Part shown: positions 11,717 through 19,171 of the stretch, in pieces
Numbering within the stretch: the stretch's first letter is position 1
Layout of the letters: the number at the start of each line of letters is the position of its first letter
NCBI GenBank assembly: GCA_025937035.1
Contig: JAICSG010000001.1
Span: forward strand, 1-23,636
Origin: Thermoanaerobaculia bacterium
GTDB lineage: Bacteria > Acidobacteriota > Thermoanaerobaculia > Multivoradales > UBA5704
Reading direction: 5' to 3'
DNA length: 23,636 nt
Made by a program: the position numbers and the translations under genes
Notes under the pieces: model-generated
What the model was told of the DNA's origin: nothing
Database searches by the model: none
The model's input: only the letters and a program-made list of their open reading frames with translations

Positions 11717-13057
11717 TCAGGAATGGACCAGGACCGGGGCTTCGAGGCGCCGGCCGACGAGGCTGTATGCGAAGGCGGTCTCCACCCGCACCGTCGTGGT
11801 GCCGCCCAGGGAGACGGGCTCCGGGCCGGTCTCGAAGTGGATCACCCGGTGGCAGGGGGTGCGGCCCGTCTGGGTGCCCGGCTGCTTCCCCCAGCCGGTC
11901 ACGATGACCTCGAAGTCCTTCCCCACCAAGCTCTCATTGATCTCCCGCTGGATCCCCTCCTGGAGGGCGAAGAGGCGCTGCAAGCGCTCGTCCGCGACCT
12001 CCGTCGGCACGGCGCCATCCAGCCGTGGAGCCGCGGTGCCCGGGCGCGGCGAGTACTTGAAGGCGTAGACCACCGCGAAGCGCACCTCCCGCACCAGCTC
12101 CAGGGTCTGCTCGAAGTCCTCCCCGGTCTCCCCCGGGAACCCCACGATGATGTCGGTCGAGAGCGCCAGGTCGGTCCGCGCGCGGCGGAGCTGGCCCACC
12201 AGATCGAGGTACTCGCTCCGGGTGTAGCCCCGGCCCATGCGGCGCAGCACCCGGTCGGAGCCGGACTGCACCGGCAGGTGCAGGTAGGGGGCGATGTTGG
12301 CGTGCTTCCCCACCTGCTCCACCATCCGCGGCGTGAAGTCGCGCGGGTAGGAGGTGATGAAGCGCAGCCGCCGCAGCCCCGGCATGCGGGCCACCCGGTC
12401 GAGCAGATCGGCGAAGTCCCAGTCGCCGCCCGGCTCGCGCCAGTGGTTGACCGTCTGCCCCAGCAGCTCGATCTCCTGGAAGCCGTAGTCGAGGAGGTGC
12501 TGGACCTCGCCCAGGATCTCGGCCAGGGGGCGGCTGCGCTCCGGGCCGCGGGTCTTTGGGACGATGCAGAAGGTGCAATTCTTGTTGCACCCCTCGATAA
12601 TGGTCACCATCCCCTTGTGCTCGCCGTGGCGGGAGACCGCGTCGATGTCGTACTGCCGGCTCTCCGGGAAGCCGGTGGCGACCACCCGCTCCCCTGCCCG
12701 GCGCTTTGCCACCACTTCCTGGAGCTCGCCCACGCGGGCCGGCCCCAGCACGAAGTCGAGGTCCGGCACCCGCTCCAGGGCCCGCTCCCCCTCCTGCTGG
12801 GCCACGCAGCCGCAGAGGCCGATCAGCAGGTCGTTCTTCCCTCGCTTGAGCAGCCGGTACTCGCCCAGCCGGGAGTAGACCTTCTGCTCCGCCTTCTCCC
12901 GCACGCTGCAGGAGTTGAGGAGGATGATGTCCGCCTCCTCGACCTCGCGGGTGGGGAGGATCCCCTGCTGCATGAGCTGGCCGGCCATGCGCTGGCTGTC
13001 CAGCTCGTTCATCTGACACCCCCAGGTCTCGATGTAGAAGCGGCGGGGGCGGCTCAT
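11717..13057 (-). CDS. miaB: tRNA-2-methylthio-N6-isopentenyladenosine-37 synthase MiaB
   Basis: This 446-residue radical-SAM methylthiotransferase adds a methylthio group to i6A37 of tRNAs reading U-initial codons. The N-terminal cluster ligands are C14 (TWGCQMN), C50 (NSCSVR) and C84 (CGCVAQ). The radical-SAM cluster ligands are C157, C161 and C164 in EGCNKNCTFCIVP. YLHLPVQSGSDRVLRRMGRGYTRSEY and TDIIVGFPGET are typical of MiaB, and a TRAM-like domain is present at the C-terminus from about 375. The start ATG overlaps the stop of the upstream lipoprotein gene as ATGA, so it is translationally coupled, and it is the last gene of the long lpt-PTS operon. No tRNA gene or miaA is in the window. 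The related RimO and MtaB are less likely because of the NSCSVR and CNKNCTFCIVP motifs. Confidence 0.93.
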   Translation of the reverse strand: MSRPRRFYIETWGCQMNELDSQRMAGQLMQQGILPTREVEEADIILLNSCSVREKAEQKVYSRLGEYRLLKRGKNDLLIGLCGCVAQQEGERALERVPDLDFVLGPARVGELQEVVAKRRAGERVVATGFPESRQYDIDAVSRHGEHKGMVTIIEGCNKNCTFCIVPKTRGPERSRPLAEILGEVQHLLDYGFQEIELLGQTVNHWREPGGDWDFADLLDRVARMPGLRRLRFITSYPRDFTPRMVEQVGKHANIAPYLHLPVQSGSDRVLRRMGRGYTRSEYLDLVGQLRRARTDLALSTDIIVGFPGETGEDFEQTLELVREVRFAVVYAFKYSPRPGTAAPRLDGAVPTEVADERLQRLFALQEGIQREINESLVGKDFEVIVTGWGKQPGTQTGRTPCHRVIHFETGPEPVSLGGTTTVRVETAFAYSLVGRRLEAPVLVHS

Positions 13058-13896
13058 CGCGGGACCTCGGGGCCGGGCGGCGGCGTGCGCACCGCGTCGT
13101 CGGTGATCACCGGCGGCTCGATCGGCTGCACGGCGTGCTCCTCCTTCTTCTTGGCGGCCTCGTCCGCCGGCTCCTCCTCGATCCCCTCGTCCAGCCAGCC
13201 GGGCAGGGCGCCGGCGGCCCTCCCCTCCTCCAGGAACTGGGCCAGCTCCTGCTTGGCGGCCTCGACGTCCAGGCGGGCCTGGCGCAGGCGGTCGAGCACG
13301 CGGTCCCAGTCCGGCTTGATCTGGGTGTCGCGGAGGAAGGTGTCGGTCTCGCTGTAGAACTTCTGGCGGAGGGAAGTCGACTTCTGCTCCAGGTCCTTGA
13401 CCTCGTCGGCCGCCTGCTTCCAGGTCTCGCGCAGCTCGCGCGCCCGGCCGCGCCAGTACTGCTCGTCCCTGACGGCGGGAGCGGGGGCGGCCGGCGCCTT
13501 GGCCGTCCTGGCCTTGTCCTTCCTCGGATCGGCGACGGTGATCTGCCCCTTGCTGGCGTACTTCGGCAGGGTCTTGTCGGTGATCACCGCGACCGGCTTG
13601 CCGGCGTTGGACCGCCGTTCCTTCTCGGCCCGGGAGGCCTCGATCAGGGTCTGCGGCGTGGTCCCGCCGTCGACCCCCGGATCGACCACCACCGGCGCGG
13701 CATCCCCCTGCCGCGGCGGGGCGGCGGGGGCGGACGGCTGAGGAGCCTGCGGGGAGGACGTCGGAGGTGCTGCGGCGGGAGCCTTCGCTGCTTCCTTGGG
13801 CTGGTCGGCGCGGGTGACCGGCTGCGGGGTGGCCCCGCGGCAGCCCAGAGCCAGCAGGACGGCCAGGAACAGGCCGAGAGACCTAGGCCCGGCCAT
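13054..13896 (-). CDS. Pro/Ala-rich lipoprotein with coiled-coil segment, unknown function
   Basis: The start is set at ATG 13896 because it yields a clean lipoprotein signal peptide: MAGPRSLGLFLAVLLALGC, with lipobox Cys19. A longer frame to the right overlaps the cupin gene and lacks a signal. The 280-residue product has a low-complexity Pro/Ala/Gln-rich stretch (about 25-75), a middle part with VITDKTLPKYASKGQITVADP, then a charged helical, probably coiled-coil region (about 155-245; YWRGRARELRETWKQAADEV) and an acidic/proline tail. The presence of Lys and Arg after Cys19 says little about the final membrane. It overlaps the cupin end by 14 bp and miaB by 4 bp. I do not recognise a named family; an envelope spacer or scaffold is possible. 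Confidence 0.75.
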   Translation of the reverse strand: MAGPRSLGLFLAVLLALGCRGATPQPVTRADQPKEAAKAPAAAPPTSSPQAPQPSAPAAPPRQGDAAPVVVDPGVDGGTTPQTLIEASRAEKERRSNAGKPVAVITDKTLPKYASKGQITVADPRKDKARTAKAPAAPAPAVRDEQYWRGRARELRETWKQAADEVKDLEQKSTSLRQKFYSETDTFLRDTQIKPDWDRVLDRLRQARLDVEAAKQELAQFLEEGRAAGALPGWLDEGIEEEPADEAAKKKEEHAVQPIEPPVITDDAVRTPPPGPEVPR

Positions 13897-14236
13897 AGCG
13901 GTCCTCGAGGCGCACGACGTCATGGAGCTCCGGGGTGGAGACCTCGATGATGTCGCAGCCGTTCTCGCCCGCCACCATGCGGTGCCTGGTCCCGGGCGTG
14001 ATGTGGTAGGAGTCGCCGCCCCGGAGGACGGTGCTGACCAGGGCGCCGTCCTCCTCGACCACCAGCTCCACCTCGCCATCGGCCAGGTAGAGCGTCTCGT
14101 CCTTGACCTCGTGATACTGGAGCGAGAGCGCGTGGCCGGCGTCGACGTGCAGGATCTTGCCCACGTAGCGGTCGGTGTGGGCGAAGATCAGCTCATACCC
14201 CCACGGCTTCTCCACTCGGCGAATGGGAAAACGCAT
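13883..14236 (-). CDS. Small cupin protein, mannose-6-phosphate isomerase-like
   Basis: ATG 14236 is preferred over the upstream TTG because AGGAG lies at a better distance from it. The 117-residue protein is a single cupin domain beginning VEKPWGYELIFAHTDRYVGK, as in the C-terminal (type II) phosphomannose isomerase cupins. Cupin motif 1 is degenerate: SLQYHEVKDETLYLADG keeps H42 and E47 but has V44 where a second His is usual. Motif 2, GGDSYHITPGTRHRM, keeps H85. Metal binding is therefore plausible with three ligands. It could be a sugar-phosphate isomerase or a small-molecule sensor; activity is not predictable. Its place directly after ptsI and before a lipoprotein suggests a link to sugar or envelope metabolism. 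Confidence 0.8.
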   Translation of the reverse strand: MRFPIRRVEKPWGYELIFAHTDRYVGKILHVDAGHALSLQYHEVKDETLYLADGEVELVVEEDGALVSTVLRGGDSYHITPGTRHRMVAGENGCDIIEVSTPELHDVVRLEDRYGRA

Positions 14237-14266
14237 CAGCAATCCTCTCCTGAGATGTACGTGACT

Positions 14267-16036
14267 CTAGGCGCCGGAGGCGCTCAGCCGCGGGGACAAC
14301 GAGCACTCGAAGAAGCTGTCCATGTGGCGCTGCACCTCGGCGGCCGTGCTGTGCTCCATGCACCGTCCGGCCAGCTCGGCGAGATCCGCGGCCGAGGCCT
14401 CCCGGATCCAGGTCTTGACCTCCGGGATCTGGCGCGGGCTCATCGAGATCCGCCGCAGCCCCAGGCCCACCAGCAGCAGCGCGAAGCGGGGATCGGCCCC
14501 CATCTCGCCGCAGAGGCTGACCTCGATCCCCGCCGCCCGGCCGCTGTCGATGACGAAGCGTAGCATGCGCAGAATGGCCGGATGAAGCGGCTGGTAGAGG
14601 CTCGCCACGTGCTCGTTGTTGCGGTCGACCGCCAGCGAGTACTGGATGAGGTCGTTGGTGCCGATCGAGAAGAAGTCGGCCTCGCGGGAGAGGATGTCGG
14701 CGATCATCGCCGCGGCGGGGACCTCGATCATCACCCCCAGCCGGATGTCGCGGCGGAAAGGGACCCCCTCGCGCTCCATCTCGGCCATCACGCTCTCGGC
14801 GAAGGCGCGGAACTGCCGCACCTCCTCGACGGTGCTCACCAGGGGGAGCATCACCCAGAGGTCGCCGTACAGCCCGGCCCGGTAGAGGGCCCGGATCTGG
14901 CGCCGGAAGACCTCGGGACGGGCGAGCGTCAGGCGGATGCCGCGCAGCCCCAGGACCGGGTTCTCCTCCTGGGTCGCCATCATCTCGCGGGCCAGCTTGC
15001 GCCCGCCGAGATCGTAGGTGCGGATGATCGCCGGGTTGGGGGCCGCGGCCTCGACCATCCGGCGGTAGATCTCGACGTGCTCCTCCTCGGTCGGCATCTG
15101 CGGGCTCTTCTCGATGTAGAGGAACTCGCTGCGGTAGAGGCCGATGCCGGCGGCGCCGAAGAGGGGGACCTCCTCGACCTCCTCGGGGAGATCGATGTTG
15201 GCCATCAGGGAGATCCGCACGCCGTCCTGGGTCTCGGCCGCCAGCTCGCGGGTGGCCAGCAGGTCCCGGCCGCGCCGCTCCAGCTCGGCCTTCTTCCGCA
15301 TGTACTGCCGGAGGACCTCGCGGGTGGGATGCAGGATCAGCCGGCCGGTCTCGCCGTCGACGATCACCGGCGCCTCGTCCTTGAGCTGGCCCATCACCCC
15401 GACCAGGCCGGCCACGGCGGGGATGTTGAGCGAACGGGCGATGATGGTGGTGTGGGAGGTGCGGCCCCCGGTCTCGATGGCGAAGCCGATCACCCGCTCG
15501 CGGCCCAGCCGGATGGCGTCCGACGGGGTGAGGTCGTCGGCCACGATGACGATGTCCGAGGGGAGCTCCAGATCGTGGTGGGCGATCCCCTGAAGGCTGC
15601 GCAGCAGGTGGCGGCTGACGTCGGTCAGGTCCTCGCTGCGCTCGCGGATGTAGGGGTCTTCCATGTGGGCGAAGCGGTTGTCGAGCTCCTCGGCGGTCTT
15701 GTGGACCGCCCACTCGGCGTTGACCTGGTGGGTGCGGATGCGCTCCTCCACCTTGCCGAGGAACTTGGCGTCGGAGAGCAGGAGGATGTGGGCGTCGAAG
15801 ATCGCCGCGAGGTCGTTGCCGAGGTCCTCCTCGGCGCGGCAGCGCAGGCGCTTGAGCTCGCTGCGGGCGTGCTCCACCCCCTCGCGCAGACGGGCGACCT
15901 CCTTGTCCACCTGGGATTCGGGGATGTGGAGGCGGAAGACCTCCGGGCCCCGGGTCTCCAGGCAGACGGCGCGCCCGATGGCGATGCCGCCGGAGACCCC
16001 CATTCCCTGCAGAACCTGCATCTCCGTGTCGGCCAT
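14267..16036 (-). CDS. ptsI: Phosphoenolpyruvate-protein phosphotransferase (PTS enzyme I)
   Basis: This 589-residue protein starts at ATG 16036, four bases after the HPr stop. Enzyme I takes phosphate from PEP and passes it to HPr. The active-site His is H195 in GGRTSHTTIIARS. The PEP-binding TIM barrel contains GIGLYRSEFLYIE, RTYDLGGRK, NPVLGLRGIR, DFFSIGTNDLIQYSLAVDR and the catalytic Cys segment SLCGEMGAD. The N-terminal HPr-binding helices are intact. Length is slightly above that of the E. coli enzyme. A longer N-terminal frame exists but would overlap HPr. No EIIB, EIIC or EIID subunit is encoded here, so the phosphate probably goes to the two EIIA proteins of the same operon. Confidence 0.95.
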   Translation of the reverse strand: MADTEMQVLQGMGVSGGIAIGRAVCLETRGPEVFRLHIPESQVDKEVARLREGVEHARSELKRLRCRAEEDLGNDLAAIFDAHILLLSDAKFLGKVEERIRTHQVNAEWAVHKTAEELDNRFAHMEDPYIRERSEDLTDVSRHLLRSLQGIAHHDLELPSDIVIVADDLTPSDAIRLGRERVIGFAIETGGRTSHTTIIARSLNIPAVAGLVGVMGQLKDEAPVIVDGETGRLILHPTREVLRQYMRKKAELERRGRDLLATRELAAETQDGVRISLMANIDLPEEVEEVPLFGAAGIGLYRSEFLYIEKSPQMPTEEEHVEIYRRMVEAAAPNPAIIRTYDLGGRKLAREMMATQEENPVLGLRGIRLTLARPEVFRRQIRALYRAGLYGDLWVMLPLVSTVEEVRQFRAFAESVMAEMEREGVPFRRDIRLGVMIEVPAAAMIADILSREADFFSIGTNDLIQYSLAVDRNNEHVASLYQPLHPAILRMLRFVIDSGRAAGIEVSLCGEMGADPRFALLLVGLGLRRISMSPRQIPEVKTWIREASAADLAELAGRCMEHSTAAEVQRHMDSFFECSLSPRLSASGA

Positions 16037-16040
16037 CAGC

Positions 16041-16310
16041 TCAGCTCTCCTCGTCGAACCGGTTGGCGATGAGCGTGGTGACGGCCCGCATGGCCTCTTC
16101 CTCGTCCTCCCCTTCACAACGCACGGTCACGCAGCTCCCCTGCCCCGCCGCGAGCAGCAGGACCCCCAGGATGCTCTTGGCGTCGACCTCCTCGCCGTCC
16201 TTGGCGACGGTGACCCGGGCCTGGTAGGCGCCAGCGGTGTGCACCAGCTTCGCCGCGGCCCGCGCGTGCAGGCCCAGACGGTTGACGATCTCCGTCTCGC
16301 GCTCGATCAT
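16041..16310 (-). CDS. ptsH: Phosphocarrier protein HPr
   Basis: This 89-residue protein starts at ATG 16310, overlapping the EIIA stop as ATGA. H15 in NRLGLHARAA is the site phosphorylated by enzyme I. S46 in DAKSILGVLLLAAGQG is the site for HPr kinase; its presence agrees with hprK in the same operon. Many gammaproteobacterial NPr proteins lack a functional HprK partner. HPr connects enzyme I to the EIIA proteins. The longer upstream frame is a shadow inside the EIIA gene. Confidence 0.95.
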   Translation of the reverse strand: MIERETEIVNRLGLHARAAAKLVHTAGAYQARVTVAKDGEEVDAKSILGVLLLAAGQGSCVTVRCEGEDEEEAMRAVTTLIANRFDEES

Positions 16311-16786
16311 GCCGTCTCTCCGCCTGGTTTCACCCCCGCCGGCACCGCCGGTTGGGAGGCCTCGCACTTCGGGGCGCAACCCTTGCCGTTCCCCATCTCC
16401 CCGGCCAGGCAGACGCTGCGCTGCCCCTTGTCCTGCAGCCAGTGGGCGAGGTCCGAGACCGACCCCTTGTCCCCTCCCGCCTGGCAGGCCAGGCGCAGGA
16501 CCATGGGGAGGTTCACGCCGGTCAGCACCTCGACCTTGCCCGGCTGGAAGAAGGTCATCGCGATATTGCAGGGGGTGCCGCCGTACATATCCGTCAAGAT
16601 GAGCACCCCCTGCCCCTGGTCCAGATGCTCCAGGGCCGTGGCCACCTTGGTCCGCGCTTCATCGAAGCCGTCGCTCCAGTCGAGCGACAGCGCCTCGAAG
16701 CCATTCAGGGAGCCCGAGATCACGTTGGCCGCGGCCAGGAGCTCCCGAGCCAGGCCGCCGTGCGTGAGAATCAGCTTTCCGATCAT
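16307..16786 (-). CDS. PTS EIIA component, mannose/fructose family
   Basis: This 159-residue protein starts at ATG 16786 (MIGKLILTHGGLA). H9 in LTHGGLA is the phosphorylation site of Man-family EIIA. ILTDMYGGTPCNIAM is the family's second hallmark (D-x-GGTP). The fold ends near residue 130, but the protein continues with a tail containing GKGCAPKCEASQPAVPAG, with a C-x3-C pair and Pro/Ala-rich end, not usual for this domain. No EIIB, EIIC or EIID gene is present, so it probably has a regulatory rather than transport role. It is separated from rapZ by 92 bp, the largest gap in the operon, with a 10-bp direct repeat at its start, so an internal promoter or control site is possible. Confidence 0.88.
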   Translation of the reverse strand: MIGKLILTHGGLARELLAAANVISGSLNGFEALSLDWSDGFDEARTKVATALEHLDQGQGVLILTDMYGGTPCNIAMTFFQPGKVEVLTGVNLPMVLRLACQAGGDKGSVSDLAHWLQDKGQRSVCLAGEMGNGKGCAPKCEASQPAVPAGVKPGGETA

Positions 16787-16806
16787 CGCCTCAATAATCG
16801 CCTCAA
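16785..16806. repeat. 10-bp tandem direct repeat at the EIIA start
   Basis: ATCGCCTCAA (16785-16794) and ATCGCCTCAA (16797-16806) are identical, with TA between them, giving a 12-bp period. The first copy overlaps the EIIA start codon. It could be a tandem operator or a chance duplication affecting the ribosome binding site (GAGG on the minus strand). Confidence 0.5.
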
Positions 16807-16878
16807 CACGTTCCCTTGACTGTAACCTGCCGGCCGGGGTTCCGATTCCTTTCCGCCTCGCGCGCCTATCGCGCGCCC

Positions 16879-17778
16879 TTATCGGGAAATATCCCGGTGG
16901 ATCACCCGCGCCGGCCACCCCTGCTCCTCCAGCGCCGCCTTCAGCCGCTCGGCCATCGCGACCGACCGGTGTCGCCCTCCGGTACAGCCGATGGCCACCG
17001 AGAGGTAGCTCCGGTTCTCCCGGCGGTAACGCGGCAGCAGATAGGCCAGGAGGTCGGCCAGCCGCCCCACCAGCTCACCGAAGTCCGGCTGCCGGTCGAG
17101 ATAGGCCTGCACCCCCTCGTCCTGCCCCGTCTGCTCGCGCAGCCCCGGCACGAAGTGCGGGTTGGGCAGGAAGCGCACGTCGAACAGCAGGTCGGTGCCG
17201 TACGGGATGCCGTGCTTGAAGCCGAAGCTTACCAGGGAGACTACCATGCCCGGCTCCTCGCCGGGGTTGCTGGCGAACTCGCGGTAGATCTGGCTGCGGA
17301 TCTCATGGATCGACCAGCCGCTGGTGTCGAAGACCATGTCGGCGCGCCCCCGCATCTCGGCCAGCAGCTCCCGTTCCCGGCGGATCCCCTCGATCACCGG
17401 TTGGTCGGCCGCCAGCGGGTGGGGCCGGCGGGTCTCGGAGAACCGGCGCACCAGGACTTCATCAGACGCTTCGAGGAAGAGCAGGCGCGGCTCGATCCGC
17501 TCGCGGTCGATCTCGGCGAACAGGCGCGGCAGCTCCTCGGCGAAGCCGGGGGCGCGCACGTCGGTGACCACGGCGATGCGGTCGGTCCCCCCCGCCAGCT
17601 CCAGGGGGTTGTCGAGGAACTGGCGCAGCAGCGGCAGGGGGAGGTTGTCCACCGTGTAGTACGAGAGGTCCTCGAAGCACTTGGCGACCACGCTCTTCCC
17701 CGACCCCGAGAGGCCGGTGATGATGACCAGCCGAGCCCTTCCGAGGTTACCGGGTAGTGCCTTTTCGACTTCGCTCAA
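16879..17778 (-). CDS. rapZ: RNase adapter protein RapZ (YvcJ/RapZ family P-loop protein)
   Basis: This 299-residue protein has Walker A GLSGSGKS at residues 22-29, followed by CFEDLSYYTVDNLP, a family hallmark. The C-terminal domain carries VSFGFKHGIPYGTDLLFDVRFLPNP and IGCTGGRHRSV, the conserved C-terminal pocket. In enterobacteria it senses glucosamine-6-phosphate and guides RNase E to GlmZ; in Firmicutes (YvcJ) it binds nucleotides and UDP-sugars. The partner here is unknown. Genes of this family commonly sit beside ptsN or ptsH, as here. The start overlaps the hprK end by 32 bp. An alternative, shorter start closer to LVIITG cannot be excluded. Confidence 0.93.
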   Translation of the reverse strand: MSEVEKALPGNLGRARLVIITGLSGSGKSVVAKCFEDLSYYTVDNLPLPLLRQFLDNPLELAGGTDRIAVVTDVRAPGFAEELPRLFAEIDRERIEPRLLFLEASDEVLVRRFSETRRPHPLAADQPVIEGIRRERELLAEMRGRADMVFDTSGWSIHEIRSQIYREFASNPGEEPGMVVSLVSFGFKHGIPYGTDLLFDVRFLPNPHFVPGLREQTGQDEGVQAYLDRQPDFGELVGRLADLLAYLLPRYRRENRSYLSVAIGCTGGRHRSVAMAERLKAALEEQGWPARVIHRDISR

Positions 17779-18715
17779 GCTGGGCCTCGAGCTTCCGGGC
17801 GAACTCCCGGGCGGAGTGGTGCCCTTGCAGCTTCAGAACGTGGTTGCGCGCCGCGATCTCGACCAGGATGCTGATGTTCCGTCCCATGGCGACCGGCATG
17901 CGGATGTACGGGACGGGGGTCTCCAGGATGTGGAACACGGACTCGTCCAGCCCCAGCCGCTCGTAGGCGCGGCCGTCCTGCCAGTGCTCCAGCTCGACGA
18001 CGAGGTCGATGGTCGTCCGCTCGCGCACCGAGGCGAGGCCGAAGAGGTCCTGAACGTTGATGATGCCGATCCCCCGCAGCTCCATATGGTGCCGCAGGGG
18101 GCCCCCGCTGTAGCCGACCAACTCGCCGTTGGGATAGCGCTTGACCGCCACCTTGTCGTCCGCCACCAGGCTGTGGCCGCGGGTGATGAGGTCGAGGGCC
18201 GACTCGCTCTTGCCCACCCCGCTCTCGCCGATCAGCAGCACACCCAATCCATAAATCTCCAGCAGCACGCCGTGCAGGGAGGTCGAGGGGACCAGGTGGT
18301 CCTCCAGGAAGTAGCTGATCCCCTTGATGACGGTCGAGGAGAGGGCGGGCGAGGAGAGGACGGGGACCTCGCGCTTCTGGGCGAGGGAGAGGAAGCCGGG
18401 GAGGGGCTCGATCCCCTTGGTGATCACGAACACCGGCACCGGCAGGCTGGTGATGCGGTCGAGCCGCTCGTGCCGCTCCTCCTCGGTGAGGGTCTTGAGG
18501 TACTCGGTCTCGCTCTCGCCGATGATCTGCACCCGGCCGGGCTTGATGTACTCGTAGTAGCCGGCGAAGGCGAGCCCCGGCTTCTGCACCCGCGGATGGG
18601 TGATCAGATTGTCCAGGTGCGACTCGCCCGACAGCACGCTGAGGCGGAGGTAGGTCAGCTCCTCCCCCATCAGCTCGGCCACCGGCACCGCGCCTTCGAT
18701 CGCTCCGTATTCCAT
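17747..18715 (-). CDS. hprK: HPr kinase/phosphorylase
   Basis: This 322-residue bifunctional enzyme phosphorylates and dephosphorylates Ser46 of HPr. Walker A is GESGVGKS at residues 163-170. H148 (SLHGVLLEIYG) and D186/D187 (VADDKV) match catalytic positions of the family, and MELRGIGIINVQDLFG is the HPrK signature. The N-terminal DRTGG-like domain (residues 1-130) is present. In Firmicutes it drives catabolite repression through HPr-Ser46-P and CcpA. In diderms it usually sits in PTS-Ntr operons with ptsN, as here, and tunes HPr phosphate flow. Its first base overlaps the ptsN stop (TGATG). Target serine and enzyme are encoded in the same operon, two genes apart. Confidence 0.95.
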   Translation of the reverse strand: MEYGAIEGAVPVAELMGEELTYLRLSVLSGESHLDNLITHPRVQKPGLAFAGYYEYIKPGRVQIIGESETEYLKTLTEEERHERLDRITSLPVPVFVITKGIEPLPGFLSLAQKREVPVLSSPALSSTVIKGISYFLEDHLVPSTSLHGVLLEIYGLGVLLIGESGVGKSESALDLITRGHSLVADDKVAVKRYPNGELVGYSGGPLRHHMELRGIGIINVQDLFGLASVRERTTIDLVVELEHWQDGRAYERLGLDESVFHILETPVPYIRMPVAMGRNISILVEIAARNHVLKLQGHHSAREFARKLEAQLERSRKGTTR

Positions 18716-19170
18716 CAGGCCCCCTCGTCCCGGAGGAGATCGTACACCGCGGCGGGATCGCGCAGGGCGAGGAGCCGCGCCGCGTGCTGGTCCGCCCGGA
18801 TCCAGCGCGAGATGGCGGCCAGGATCTGCAGGTGCTCGGCGGGCACCTCGGCGGGCGAGACGACCAGGAAGAAGACCTTGACCGGCTGCCCGTCGACCGC
18901 GCCGAAGCCGACCCCCTCGGGCACCAGGCCGACCGCCACCACACCGCGCGCCAGCCCCTTGAGCTTGCAGTGGGGGATGGCCACCCCCTGGCCGATGCCG
19001 GTCGAGCCGAGCTGCTCGCGCTCCCAGAGCCGCTGGAACAGCTCCTCGCCGTTCTTCACCAGCCCCTGGGCCGCGACCCGGCCGGCCAAAGCGCGCAGCA
19101 CCCCTTCCGAGTCGGTCGCCGGCAGGTCGGGGAAGATCAGGTCCGGCCGGGTCAGCGCGCCGAGCCCCAC
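18715..19170 (-). CDS. ptsN: PTS EIIA-Ntr (nitrogen-regulatory EIIA, PtsN)
   Basis: This 151-residue protein is of the fructose/mannitol EIIA fold used as the nitrogen-regulatory EIIA. The active His is H67 in GQGVAIPHCKL. The domain continues with VGFGAVDGQPVKVFFLVVSPAEVPAEHLQIL, typical of PtsN. It is expected to receive phosphate from HPr and control potassium transport, envelope stress or sigma-54 functions by protein contact. It lies between hpf and hprK, with 1 nt to hpf and 1-bp overlap with hprK. Confidence 0.92.
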   Translation of the reverse strand: MGLGALTRPDLIFPDLPATDSEGVLRALAGRVAAQGLVKNGEELFQRLWEREQLGSTGIGQGVAIPHCKLKGLARGVVAVGLVPEGVGFGAVDGQPVKVFFLVVSPAEVPAEHLQILAAISRWIRADQHAARLLALRDPAAVYDLLRDEGA

Positions 19171-19171
19171 G

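Noticed and set aside
11717..13357. Long plus-strand frame opposite miaB and the lipoprotein gene
   Set aside because: It is an antisense shadow caused by high GC; MiaB has all its cluster cysteines on the minus strand.
14582..16072. Long plus-strand frame opposite ptsI
   Set aside because: The protein is His/Asp/Leu-rich without domains, typical of antisense GC-rich frames, and ptsI is unequivocal.
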